Shown here in pieces: positions 1-7,319 of a DNA stretch of 16,580 nucleotides. The notes under the pieces are model-generated. The model was not told where the DNA came from. It saw only the letters and a list, made by a program, of their open reading frames with translations, and ran no database searches. The stretch covers positions 1 to 16,580 of the forward strand of contig PUNZ01000047.1 of the NCBI GenBank assembly GCA_003551945.1, read 5' to 3'. The position numbers were made by a program, and so were the translations under genes. How positions within the stretch are numbered: the stretch's first letter is position 1; every line of letters begins with the position of its first letter. The DNA is from Halovenus sp. (GTDB lineage Archaea; Halobacteriota; Halobacteria; Halobacteriales; Haloarculaceae).

Positions 1-305
1 AGCGTATCAAGCTGTTGGGGCTCGCGCTTTTTCAGGCGTTCAACGGCACCAACGATTGGGGTTCCGGTGACGTGCCAGGCAAGCGGAAAGAGCACGTTGT
101 CGCCCTGTAATCGGCGATAGCGAGCGTAGACATCGGGTACCGTGTAGGTTCGTGCGTGACCGATATGCATTCCTCCGCTGGGATAGGGATACGGCGTCGT
201 AATGAACGTCGCCTCTCCGTCATCGTCGGGGTCGGCTTCGTACCGCCCCTCCTCTGCCCACCGTTCGCGCCAGCGCGTCTCAATTGCTTCCGGCTGGTAG
301 TCCAT
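1..305 (-). CDS. leuS: Leucyl-tRNA synthetase, N-terminal fragment (cut by window edge)
   Basis: Class I aminoacyl-tRNA synthetase that would charge tRNA-Leu with leucine in the cytoplasm. Only the first 101 residues are inside the window; the rest lies beyond base 1. The class I signature HIGH is at residues 47-50, inside the context YPSGGMHIGHAR. It is preceded by the N-terminal helix with the RWRERW motif and followed by VLFPLAWHVTGTPI, which is typical of archaeal LeuRS. The ATG at 303-305 is well supported: an A/T-rich TATA element at 328-337 lies about 27 bases upstream, so the mRNA is probably leaderless. Transcription diverges from the antitoxin gene. Closely related IleRS and ValRS share the HIGH region; the assignment to LeuRS rests on the overall N-terminal pattern and is not absolute. 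Confidence 0.9.
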   Translation of the reverse strand, partial: MDYQPEAIETRWRERWAEEGRYEADPDDDGEATFITTPYPYPSGGMHIGHARTYTVPDVYARYRRLQGDNVLFPLAWHVTGTPIVGAVERLKKREPQQLDT

Positions 306-327
306 ATATAGCCGTCAGCCCTCAGGG

Positions 328-337
328 ATAAAAATAT
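328..337 (-). promoter_or_regulatory. TATA element of leuS
   Basis: Read on the minus strand this is ATATTTTTAT, centred about 27 bases before the leuS ATG (305). This is the spacing of an archaeal TATA box to a leaderless start. Confidence 0.55.
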
Positions 338-408
338 CTGTATCTCTTGCTCCAGAATTTTGACGTGGGGAATCTCAAAGGAGTTCACGACGACTCAATT
401 GCGGTAAT

Positions 409-438
409 GCTTATACATATACAAATTCAACACAAATT
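409..438 (+). promoter_or_regulatory. Antitoxin promoter with ACAAATT direct repeats
   Basis: A TATA-like element, GCTTATACATA (409-419), lies about 25 bases upstream of the ATG at 439. Between it and the start codon are two exact copies of ACAAATT (421-427 and 432-438), spaced 11 bases, about one helical turn. Ribbon-helix-helix antitoxins usually bind short repeated half-sites over their own promoter, so this is a candidate autoregulatory operator. The repeat is seen directly; the binding is inferred. Confidence 0.45.
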
Positions 439-726
439 ATGGCAGAAGCGGAATCTCCTCCAGAGAAAACGACGGTGAACATCCGTATGACTGAGACGTT
501 TCTCAATGATGTCGATACGACGTGGAAGGGCCACGGGTTCAACAGCCGGAGTGAGTTTATCAGAGCGGTACTTCGTGATGCCCTCAAACATCCTGAGTTC
601 AACCGTGCAGACTTGAAAGCGATGCTTGCAGGTGAGGCAGAAATCCGCGAAGGTCGGACTCATGACAGCGCTGATGTTAAATCGACATTTGGACTTGATG
701 GACACGCGTACGGCAACGATGAGTGA
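439..726 (+). CDS. Ribbon-helix-helix (CopG/RelB-type) antitoxin
   Basis: A 95-residue protein with an N-terminal ribbon-helix-helix DNA-binding fold. The beta strand is near residues 11-17 (TTVNIRM), followed by two helices to about residue 50 with the SRSEFIRAVLRDAL pattern typical of CopG-like repressors. The acidic C-terminal 40 residues would be the toxin-binding arm. The expected role is to neutralise the RelE/ParE-like toxin encoded next and to repress the module's own promoter. Its stop codon (724-726) overlaps the toxin ATG at 719 by 8 bases, an arrangement that suggests translational coupling. The TATA element at about 411 supports the start. Because the downstream toxin is frameshifted, this antitoxin may now be an orphan. 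Which RHH subfamily it belongs to cannot be settled by eye. Confidence 0.85.
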   Translation: MAEAESPPEKTTVNIRMTETFLNDVDTTWKGHGFNSRSEFIRAVLRDALKHPEFNRADLKAMLAGEAEIREGRTHDSADVKSTFGLDGHAYGNDE

Positions 727-1004
727 GTGGGACTGGGAATTAACTGATACTGCACGTCGTGATTTCGCTGGGCTGGACCAACATGCCCGTGATCGTATTT
801 CAAGCAAGCAAACTTAACGAGATTGTCACTGATGAGTGGCGAGATCCACCAGACCATCTTGAACCCCTTCAAGGTATTCCCCATCAGAAGCTCCGAGTCG
901 GTCAGTTCCGCCTTGGTTGTCGCGTTGACCGCAGCGAACAAACGCTATACGTTCTCCGAATCCGAAAGCGTGGTGCGGATGCATACCGTGGTGACGACGA
1001 CTGA
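719..1004 (+). pseudogene. RelE/ParE-family toxin, frameshifted by a 4-base duplication
   Basis: The gene starts at ATG 719, overlapping the antitoxin end, and reads MSEWDWELTDTARRDFAG onward to residue 30, then ends at TAA 815-817 after 32 residues. The rest of the family pattern continues in the next frame up to TGA 1002-1004. It includes the hallmark C-terminal strands LRVGQFRLGCRVDR and LYVLRIRKRG. The switch falls at CAAGCAAGCAAAC (801-813), where CAAG is repeated in tandem. Removing one copy restores an uninterrupted 93-residue toxin, and the 286-base span is exactly 94 codons plus 4 bases. RelE/ParE proteins are mRNA interferases or gyrase poisons; which activity applied here is unknown. 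As written, the product lacks the C-terminal strands that normally carry the active surface, so it should be inactive. A sequencing or assembly error is the main alternative. Confidence 0.85.
801..808 (+). repeat. CAAG tandem duplication causing the toxin frameshift
   Basis: Two adjacent copies of CAAG (801-804, 805-808), followed by a partial third (CAA). One copy too many shifts the toxin frame by +1 relative to the intact reading. Confidence 0.8.
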
Positions 1005-1047
1005 ACCACGAAAAGAATTCTCTGTTTCTCCTAGTGAGGTGCCGATT

Positions 1048-2259
1048 TCAAGCGAACGTAAGGGACACCTGCTCGTCTTCGTCTTCTTTCTCGATTTTCT
1101 CGTAGGCGTTCTCGAAGTCTTCCATCGTTACTTCGGTCCGGTCATCGCGGATGGCGAACATCCCCGCTTCGGTACAGATGGCTTTGATGTCCGCACCGGA
1201 GGCCATCGTCGCCTGTCGGGCAAGCGTGTCGAAATCGACATCGTCCGCGATGTTCATGTTGCGGGTGTGAATCTGGAAGATTTCGCGGCGACCCTCCTCG
1301 TTCGGTTCGGGAACCTCAATGAGGCGGTCGAACCGGCCGGGACGTAAGATTGCGCGGTCGAGCATATCGAACCGGTTCGTTGCGGCGATGATGCGGATTT
1401 CACCACGCTCTTCGAAGCCGTCCATCTCGGCAAGCAGTTGCATCATCGTTCGCTGCACCTCCGCATCACCGGATGTTTTGGAGTCGGTTCGTTTGGCCGC
1501 AATTGCGTCAATTTCGTCGATGAAGATAACTGCTGGCTCGTTTTGACGGGCGAGTTCGAACAGGTCGCGAACGAGTTTTGCACCTTCACCGATGAACTTG
1601 TGGACGAGTTCGGAGCCGGCCATCTTGATGAACGTGGCGTCGGTCTGGTTGGCGACAGCTTTTGCAAGCATCGTCTTTCCGGTTCCTGGTGGTCCGTGCA
1701 ACAGGACACCCGCTGGCGGTTCGATGCCAACCTCTGCGAACATCCCGGGGTTCCGAAGTGGCATTTCGACGGTTTCGCGCACCTCGTCAATTTGCTCGTC
1801 GATACCACCGATATCCTGGTAGGTAACTTCGGGACTCCGGTCAACCTGCATCACGCGAGCGCGGACGTCCGTCTCGTCATCGAGGGCTTTGACGATAGAA
1901 AGCGAATTGTTCACTGCCACCCGTGAGTCGGGCTCAAGGCTCTTGCGCATCTCCTCGGTAACTTCCGTGAGTGCTTCCTGGTTGTTACCATGTTGTTTGA
2001 TGATTACGCCCTCATCGGTGAGTTCCTGTACGGTGGCGACGAACAGCGGGGACTGTTTGAGTTTCTTATTTTCGTGGGTCAACCGCTCGAGCTTTTGCTG
2101 ATATTTGTTGTTCTCTGCGTTCGCATCCAACAACTTATCTCGCATCTCCTCGTTCTGGCTTTCGAGCACCTCCAGTCGCTCCTGTAAAGAATCGATTTTC
2201 TCCTGCCGTGACGCCTCATCGTCGTACGGCATATCCACATCGTCCACAGTGTCAGTCAT
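1048..2259 (-). CDS. pan: Proteasome-activating nucleotidase (PAN), AAA+ ATPase
   Basis: A 403-residue regulatory ATPase that unfolds proteins and feeds them to the archaeal 20S proteasome in the cytoplasm as a hexameric ring. It begins with an acidic stretch and a coiled coil at about residues 17-69, then an OB-fold domain (about 72-140). The AAA+ module has Walker A GPPGTGKT at 189-196, the pore-loop sequence KFIGEGA at 221-227, Walker B IFIDEID at 245-251, and the second region of homology with arginine-finger sequence RPGRFDR at 306-312. The length matches haloarchaeal PAN proteins. The C-terminus ends Thr-Phe-Ala, so the usual penultimate tyrosine of the proteasome-docking HbYX motif is phenylalanine. 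A TATA-like CTTATTAT at 2281-2289 lies about 26 bases before the ATG. It converges on the toxin remnant and diverges from the winged-helix gene. Confidence 0.97.
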   Translation of the reverse strand: MTDTVDDVDMPYDDEASRQEKIDSLQERLEVLESQNEEMRDKLLDANAENNKYQQKLERLTHENKKLKQSPLFVATVQELTDEGVIIKQHGNNQEALTEVTEEMRKSLEPDSRVAVNNSLSIVKALDDETDVRARVMQVDRSPEVTYQDIGGIDEQIDEVRETVEMPLRNPGMFAEVGIEPPAGVLLHGPPGTGKTMLAKAVANQTDATFIKMAGSELVHKFIGEGAKLVRDLFELARQNEPAVIFIDEIDAIAAKRTDSKTSGDAEVQRTMMQLLAEMDGFEERGEIRIIAATNRFDMLDRAILRPGRFDRLIEVPEPNEEGRREIFQIHTRNMNIADDVDFDTLARQATMASGADIKAICTEAGMFAIRDDRTEVTMEDFENAYEKIEKEDEDEQVSLTFA

Positions 2260-2419
2260 TACACCAATATAGCGCGTTCAATAATAAGAGGCTTCGGGTC
2301 GGTGTGATACTGGCGTTTCCTCTTCGATTGTCTCAACGGCAGCCCTCTCAAAATAATAACTATGAGTGATTAAATACTATAGAAAATATTATTAAAGTGT
2401 ATCCCGAAACAGTAGTATC
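2260..2419. promoter_or_regulatory. Divergent promoter region between pan and the winged-helix gene
   Basis: A 160-base gap, the largest in the window. On the minus strand, CTTATTAT (2281-2289) fits the pan TATA box. On the plus strand, the very A/T-rich run TATTATTAAA (2387-2396) fits a TATA box for the gene starting at 2420. An inverted repeat, AATAATA (2352-2358) with TATTATT (2387-2393), encloses an A/T-rich centre that also holds CTAT (2360-2363) and ATAG (2379-2382). A regulator could bind here. No small ORF or RNA gene was recognised. Confidence 0.5.
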
Positions 2420-2686
2420 ATGAGTGCCACGGAAACCAGACGGGCCGAGAATCAGCGTCCTGAAAACTGGGAGGCTGTGAGAGAATTACCGCCGAGCGCA
2501 AAGCTCGTTGCAAAGGTGCTTGAGTATCACGGCCAGATGACCCAACAAGAGCTTGCAACCGAGACGATGTTGCCGACCAGAACGGTCCGCTATGCACTCA
2601 CGCGGTTGGAGGATATCGGCGTCGTCGAGTCTCGAATCTCCTTTGCTGACGCCCGAAAGCGGATTTACACGCTCCGGACGGAGTGA
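2420..2686 (+). CDS. Small winged helix-turn-helix regulator (MarR/TrmB-like)
   Basis: An 88-residue, single-domain DNA-binding protein. After about 25 polar residues, a winged-helix domain fills the rest: helix 1 around residues 26-36 (SAKLVAKVLEYHG), helix-turn-helix around 40-66 (TQQELATETMLPTRTVRYALTRLE), then a wing with the ISFADARKRIYTL pattern. No ligand-binding domain is present. The family is known for transcription control, but the target cannot be read from the sequence. The 2387-2396 TATA element supports the ATG at 2420. The stop is at 2684-2686, and the ACT-domain gene follows about 60 bases later. The two may act together, one supplying DNA binding and the other ligand sensing. 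Confidence 0.85.
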   Translation: MSATETRRAENQRPENWEAVRELPPSAKLVAKVLEYHGQMTQQELATETMLPTRTVRYALTRLEDIGVVESRISFADARKRIYTLRTE

Positions 2687-2715
2687 GCGGGCGACGTTGG
2701 GACATACCCCCGACA

Positions 2716-2722
2716 CATATTA
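2716..2722 (+). promoter_or_regulatory. TATA-like element deciding the ACT-gene start
   Basis: CATATTA is centred about 27 bases before ATG 2746. This supports that ATG over the upstream in-frame GTG at 2683, which overlaps the preceding stop codon. Confidence 0.4.
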
Positions 2723-2745
2723 CTGAGGGCCACCGATTCTCGTCC

Positions 2746-3249
2746 ATGTTTCACGAGATTATGGAGAAGTTTGCGGACTCACCCAGCCAACAGCGGGTCA
2801 TTCGGCTGTTGCTCGAACGCGGCTTTTCGGTGAACGATGAGGGCCGTGTGGTTTCTGGCGGCATCGAAATCCCAAATACCGGTATCGCCCGTGAGGTTGA
2901 CGTTGACCGCCGGGTTGTCGATGCAACAACTGATGCCATTCTCGAAGATGACGACCTGCGCCCCATCTTCCAGAACATTTCGGCAATCCCCAGCCTGATG
3001 GACCTTGCGCCGGTACTTGATTTGACGGTCTGTACAATCGCCGTCAGGGATGCCGAGGAGACGGGAATCATCTCGACAATCACACGACTCGTGGCAGAGT
3101 ACGATATCGCGATTCGGCAAGTCATCAGCGAGGACCCGGAATTCACGGATGAACCGCGGCTGTATGTCATCACTGGCGAGGACTTTCCTGGCGAGCTTAT
3201 CAACGATATTCGCGCAGAACCGTTTGTTCGTCGAATTGAGTTAGCCTAA
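2746..3249 (+). CDS. ACT-domain regulator of amino acid metabolism (COG2150-like)
   Basis: A 167-residue protein with an N-terminal helix-turn-helix-like region (about 1-75) and a C-terminal ACT domain (about 93-165). The N-terminal part contains QQRVIRLLLERGFSV and the IP-NTGIAREVDVDRRVV recognition-helix pattern. The ACT part contains TVCTIAVRDAEETGIISTI, with the Gly-Ile turn that binds amino acids in this fold. ACT domains usually sense amino acids allosterically, and this family is predicted to regulate amino acid metabolism. The ligand is unknown. I chose ATG 2746 because it has a TATA-like element at the right distance and gives the usual family length. The in-frame GTG at 2683 would add 21 residues and overlap the upstream stop codon, and cannot be excluded. 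Confidence 0.85.
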   Translation: MFHEIMEKFADSPSQQRVIRLLLERGFSVNDEGRVVSGGIEIPNTGIAREVDVDRRVVDATTDAILEDDDLRPIFQNISAIPSLMDLAPVLDLTVCTIAVRDAEETGIISTITRLVAEYDIAIRQVISEDPEFTDEPRLYVITGEDFPGELINDIRAEPFVRRIELA

Positions 3250-3276
3250 TCATTGTAACCAGTACATTCAGGCCGG

Positions 3277-3285
3277 GTATTTATC
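3277..3285 (+). promoter_or_regulatory. TATA element of the Bat-type regulator
   Basis: GTATTTATC is centred about 30 bases upstream of the ATG at 3312, in the 62-base gap after the ACT-domain gene. This implies a transcript of its own with a very short leader. Confidence 0.5.
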
Positions 3286-3311
3286 GTTCCGCATACCTAC
3301 ACTGTTAGTAT

Positions 3312-6188
3312 ATGGAGTCAGACGGCGGGGCAAAGACGACAGCGCGGTCGTCCGAACAGGCCGACACAACTTTGTCTGATAGCTATCTTCGAGTCGCTGA
3401 CGATGGAACGGTACTGGAGTACAACCACGCCGCAGCGCAGGCGTTCTCGATAGCACCTGCTGAACTTGCGGGGACGCACCTTTCAGACCTTTCACAGACC
3501 GTTCTCTCTGCAGCGCATAAACAGGCGACTGAACACGGCGACGAACAGCAGTTTGAGGCCGACGATGAGCAGATGGGTTCTCGGCTCATCGGAAGCGCAA
3601 TCCCAACTGCTGATGCGGTCGTTTTGCTTTTCGAAGAGGCTGCCAGCCAGCATCGCACAGCCGACCAACTTCGAGAGAATGAGGGGCTGCTTGAGCAGTT
3701 ACACGCTGTTGTCACGGACGCATCACGCTCCACTGATGGCAAGATATGCAAACTGCTAGAAATTGGAAGTGACTGGCTTGGCACTGAGTATGGATTTTTG
3801 ACCAGAATTAGTGACGGAACGCAGCGAATTGTCCATTCGGTTGGTGACCACCCAGAGCTGACACCTGGGTCAACGACCCCGCTTTCACAGGCGTACTGTC
3901 GACGAACCATTGGACAGGAAAAACCGCTGGGTGTCGCTGATGCACCGAACGAGGGCTGGGGCGATGACCCCGCATACGAGCAGTTCCGTCTGGATTGCTA
4001 TCTTGGCTCAACGATCTCCGTCGATGGCGAGCAGTACGGCACGGTCTGCTTCGCTGGCTCTGACCCACGCAATGAGCCGTTTACCGAACAGGAGCGAACG
4101 TTCATTGAGGTGCTGACTGACTGGATTCACTATCAGCTTGAACGCCAGTCTTACGAACGGGAACTCGAAACGCAGCAGGCCTACATGGAGAGTCTTATCA
4201 ACAGTCTGCCTGACCCGTTGTACGCACTCGAACCCTCTGGTGAGTTAACCCGCTGGAATTCTCGTCTTGAGGAGGTATTGGGCTACGACAGCGACGAACT
4301 TGCGGGCATGGACGCAACCTCGTTTGTGGTCCCAGATGACCGGGAGAAACTTGCAGAGATAGTCCAATCCGCCAGCGACGGGAACCGTGTCTCGATAGAA
4401 GCAACCGTCAACACACGTGACGCTGAGATTCCGTACGAACTTTCCGGTGCTCCCTTATATGACCCACAGGACGAGATTGTCGGTGTTGCCGGTATTGGTC
4501 GCAATATCACCGAACAAAAGGCTGCACAGGAACAACTCTCCGGGATTTTGACAACAACGCGCTCGTTGATGCAAGCGCAGGACCGTGAACACGTCGCAGA
4601 GATTGCGGTCAACGCTGCCCGTGATGTGCTTGGTTTTGATATCGCTGTCTTCCGGTTGTATGATAGCTCGGAACAGACACTCATCCCTGCAGCATCGACA
4701 GCGGACGCAGAGACGATGCTCGGCGAGCGACCGGTCTATGATTTGGACACGGGCTATCCGGGAGAGGTCTTTACGACCGGTGAACCTCGTATGATAAGCG
4801 ACTTCGAAACCGAGACATACGACCAACCTGGCTCGTTACGTTCTGCATTGTACTATCCGGTCGGTGTCCATGGGACGCTGAGCATTGGCTCGACAGAACC
4901 TAATGCGTTTGACGAACGCGACCAGCAGATGCTTGCGTTACTTGGAACGAGCGCCGCCGCGGCCTGCATGCGAGCAAAACGCGAACAAGAGGTTAGAGAG
5001 GCGCGTAAACATACCGAACGCGTCCTTGACCGGGTCAACGGACTCATCGAAAACACCATCGAGGTGCTCGTTCAGTCGACAACACGCGAGGAGATTGAGC
5101 AAGGGGTGGTGAACGAACTTGCCGCTGCTGAGCCCTATACGTTCGCGTGGATTGGTCGGCCGGACGTTGCAAGCGAAACCCTCACGCCGACCGCGTGGGA
5201 GGGTGACTCTTTGCTCTCTATCCAAGGGCAATCGTTCGAGTTGAATCGACGCGGGGAACCGGTAAGCGATGCCTACCACACCGGAACCCCACAATTTGTC
5301 ACAGACCTTACTGCCGATACATACGGTCAGTGGTCCTCGATTGTCGACGAAAGCGCCGTCGATGCACTCGTTGTCCTCCCGCTGACGTACAAGGACGCCA
5401 CCTACGGGGTGTTGACCGTACTGGCTGAGGATGCAAACGCATTCGACGAACGCGAACGGCTGGTGCTTGAGGCCCTTGGACGGGCTGTCGCAAACGGTAT
5501 CAACGCAGTCGAGCGCGGTCGTATTCTCGAAGCCACTGAAATCATCGAACTTGAGTTTGCTATCGACGACCCAACGTTATTGTTCAGCAGGCTCTCTGCT
5601 GCAGCTGAATGCCAGCTTGAGGCCGTTGGGACAAAATACCGCTCGGATGGCTCCGTCAAACTGTATCTGGCGGCACAAGGGGTTGATCCAGAGGAGTTCC
5701 TCGAAATTGTCGAAGCAGACGGCGAAACAAGTGATGTCACCGCTATCGTCGCCCACGAAGACGAGTGTCTGGTCGAGCTCACCGTTGAGGAGTCACTTCT
5801 CGCGACGCTAACGGAGTACGGTGCTGTCCCGCAACAGGTTGTTGCCAGCAACGGAACGGCCAGACTCACCGTTGAACTCCCCTATGAAGCGGAGGCGCGC
5901 GAACTGTTTGATTTGGTGAACAAGCAGTATCCGGGAACTGACCTGCTCGGCTATCACGAACGCGAGCGACCAATGGAGACGCGACAGGATTTCAAAGCCG
6001 CACTCAGTGACCGTCTCACCGACCGCCAGGAAACCGCACTTCGAACGGCCTACCTCGGTGGCTTTTTCGAGTGGCCACGAGGGATTGATGGGAACGACCT
6101 TGCCGATGCGATGGATATTTCACGGCCAACCTACCACCAGCATCTCCGCGCCGCCCAGGGGAAGGTCTTCGAAGAGCTATTCGACTAA
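3312..6188 (+). CDS. Bat-type multi-sensor transcription regulator (PAS-GAF-PAS-GAF-GAF-BAT-HTH_10)
   Basis: A 958-residue soluble protein related to the bacterioopsin activator Bat. Domains in order: PAS about 20-112; GAF about 137-278; PAS about 291-405, ending in GRNITEQKAAQ; GAF about 415-555; a coiled linker 553-590; GAF about 592-735; the GAF/HTH-associated BAT domain 737-896; and HTH_10 from 897 to the end, with the family signature LTDRQ...AY..GFFEWPR...DLA..MDIS..T..QHLR. There is no histidine kinase or receiver domain and no membrane segment. It therefore probably senses small ligands, light or redox state directly and binds DNA through HTH_10. The first GAF has Cys 196, 229 and 246 in a pattern shared with the kinase at 8180-9358. 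Family members control phototrophy or metabolic genes; the targets here are unknown. RaSEA follows 48 bases downstream. Confidence 0.93.
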   Translation: MESDGGAKTTARSSEQADTTLSDSYLRVADDGTVLEYNHAAAQAFSIAPAELAGTHLSDLSQTVLSAAHKQATEHGDEQQFEADDEQMGSRLIGSAIPTADAVVLLFEEAASQHRTADQLRENEGLLEQLHAVVTDASRSTDGKICKLLEIGSDWLGTEYGFLTRISDGTQRIVHSVGDHPELTPGSTTPLSQAYCRRTIGQEKPLGVADAPNEGWGDDPAYEQFRLDCYLGSTISVDGEQYGTVCFAGSDPRNEPFTEQERTFIEVLTDWIHYQLERQSYERELETQQAYMESLINSLPDPLYALEPSGELTRWNSRLEEVLGYDSDELAGMDATSFVVPDDREKLAEIVQSASDGNRVSIEATVNTRDAEIPYELSGAPLYDPQDEIVGVAGIGRNITEQKAAQEQLSGILTTTRSLMQAQDREHVAEIAVNAARDVLGFDIAVFRLYDSSEQTLIPAASTADAETMLGERPVYDLDTGYPGEVFTTGEPRMISDFETETYDQPGSLRSALYYPVGVHGTLSIGSTEPNAFDERDQQMLALLGTSAAAACMRAKREQEVREARKHTERVLDRVNGLIENTIEVLVQSTTREEIEQGVVNELAAAEPYTFAWIGRPDVASETLTPTAWEGDSLLSIQGQSFELNRRGEPVSDAYHTGTPQFVTDLTADTYGQWSSIVDESAVDALVVLPLTYKDATYGVLTVLAEDANAFDERERLVLEALGRAVANGINAVERGRILEATEIIELEFAIDDPTLLFSRLSAAAECQLEAVGTKYRSDGSVKLYLAAQGVDPEEFLEIVEADGETSDVTAIVAHEDECLVELTVEESLLATLTEYGAVPQQVVASNGTARLTVELPYEAEARELFDLVNKQYPGTDLLGYHERERPMETRQDFKAALSDRLTDRQETALRTAYLGGFFEWPRGIDGNDLADAMDISRPTYHQHLRAAQGKVFEELFD

Positions 6189-6236
6189 CCTGCTGACCCA
6201 CAGAACGCAGGGTGTATTGCAGTCGACGCCATAACG

Positions 6237-7319
6237 ATGGCAATGAGCACGCCGACACCCGACGTATACGAACAGGGGCGCGGGATGGACGCCCACAATC
6301 AGGTGATGCGCGAGATTCGCGCCCGCAAGGACAAAACGTACGACCCACGGGAGCCGACACGCGTCTGGCTCGATGAAGATAACACGCCTGATGGCGTCTA
6401 TAACTCGCTAACCATCATCCTCAATACTGGTGGCTGTCGCTGGGCACGAGCAGGCGGCTGTACGATGTGTGGTTACGTTGCAGAGAGCGTCGACGGCGGC
6501 ACTGTTGCCCACGAAGACCTTATGGCGCAGGTTGCTGTCTGTCTTGACCACGAACAGGAACAGGCCGATGAACCGGCAGGTCAGATTAAAATCTACACCT
6601 CCGGGTCGTTTCTCGATGAACGAGAAGTTCCAGCAAAGACGCGTGATGCAATCGCTGACACGTTCGCCGACCGAGACCGCATGGTCGTGGAGTCGCTTCC
6701 GGACTTTGTCTCGGCTGACAAACTGACTGATTTCACCGAGCGCGGACTGACGACCGATGTCGCCGTCGGCCTCGAAACAGCAACCGACCGGGTTCGCCAC
6801 GATTGTGTCAACAAATATTTCGACTTTGCAGAGTTTGAACGTGCAGCAGCGGAAGCAACACAGGTCGGAGCAGGCGTCAAAGCGTATCTCCTGATGAAGC
6901 CGCTTTTCCTCTCCGAACACGAGGCCATTGACGATATGATTCGGTCTATCGAGCGATGTGCTGCGGTCGAGGGCTGTCATACCGTTTCGATGAACCCAAC
7001 CAACGTCCAGCGCTATACGATGGTCGAGGAAGTGTATCACGGGGATGGCTACCGCCCGCCGTGGCTTTGGAGTGTCGCAGAAGTACTCAGAGAAACTGCC
7101 ACGGAAGACGTGATTGTGGTTTCCGACCCGGTCGGCCACGGAAGCGACCGCGGCCCGCATAACTGCGGTGAGTGTGATGACCGTGTCCAGCGCGCCATCA
7201 AGGATTTCAACCTTCGTCAGGACCCGTCGGTGTTCGACCAGGTTTCTTGTTCGTGTAAACGGACGTGGGAACTGGTCTGTGAACACGAACGCAGCTATTC
7301 GATGCCGCTCGTTCGGTGA
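6237..7319 (+). CDS. raSEA: Archaeosine biosynthesis radical SAM protein RaSEA
   Basis: A 360-residue radical S-adenosylmethionine enzyme of the Elp3-like COG1244 family. In archaea it partners with the lysine transferase ArcS to convert the tRNA position-15 base preQ0-lysine adduct to archaeosine. The cluster-binding cysteines are C67, C75 and C78 in CRWARAGGCTMCGY, a wider first spacing (CX7CX2C) than the classic CX3CX2C radical SAM motif. The central barrel carries GLETATDRVRHDCVNK and MKPLFLSEHEA. A C-terminal cysteine group (C310, C313, C338, C340, C348) may bind a second metal site. ArcS is not visible nearby. ATG 6237 is taken as start; ATG 6243, two codons later, is equally possible. 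No strong TATA box is seen in the 48-base gap, so read-through from the Bat-type gene is plausible. The DICT gene overlaps or closely follows its end. Confidence 0.92.
   Translation: MAMSTPTPDVYEQGRGMDAHNQVMREIRARKDKTYDPREPTRVWLDEDNTPDGVYNSLTIILNTGGCRWARAGGCTMCGYVAESVDGGTVAHEDLMAQVAVCLDHEQEQADEPAGQIKIYTSGSFLDEREVPAKTRDAIADTFADRDRMVVESLPDFVSADKLTDFTERGLTTDVAVGLETATDRVRHDCVNKYFDFAEFERAAAEATQVGAGVKAYLLMKPLFLSEHEAIDDMIRSIERCAAVEGCHTVSMNPTNVQRYTMVEEVYHGDGYRPPWLWSVAEVLRETATEDVIVVSDPVGHGSDRGPHNCGECDDRVQRAIKDFNLRQDPSVFDQVSCSCKRTWELVCEHERSYSMPLVR

Noticed and set aside
1005..1047. Possible terminator between the convergent toxin remnant and pan genes
   Set aside because: There are short T-rich tracts on both strands and the palindrome GAATTC, but no stem or T-run convincing enough to call.
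823..1347. Open frame overlapping the toxin remnant and antisense to pan
   Set aside because: Its second half is antisense to the conserved AAA+ region and its first half reads the toxin in the wrong frame. The composition does not look like a real protein.
2352..2393. AATAATA/TATTATT inverted repeat considered as a replication or attachment site
   Set aside because: The arms are simple A/T sequence with a wide loop and no integrase, Orc/Cdc6 gene or ORB-like repeats nearby. A promoter role is simpler.
2683..2745. Upstream GTG extension of the ACT-domain gene
   Set aside because: It gives a basic, unconserved-looking 21-residue tail and contains a TATA-like element for the ATG at 2746. Kept only as an alternative start.
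6408..7286. Long open frame (292 codons) on the strand opposite RaSEA
   Set aside because: It lies wholly inside a strongly recognised enzyme gene and its translation is cysteine- and histidine-rich with no recognisable family, unlike the acidic real proteins here. It is a codon-bias shadow.
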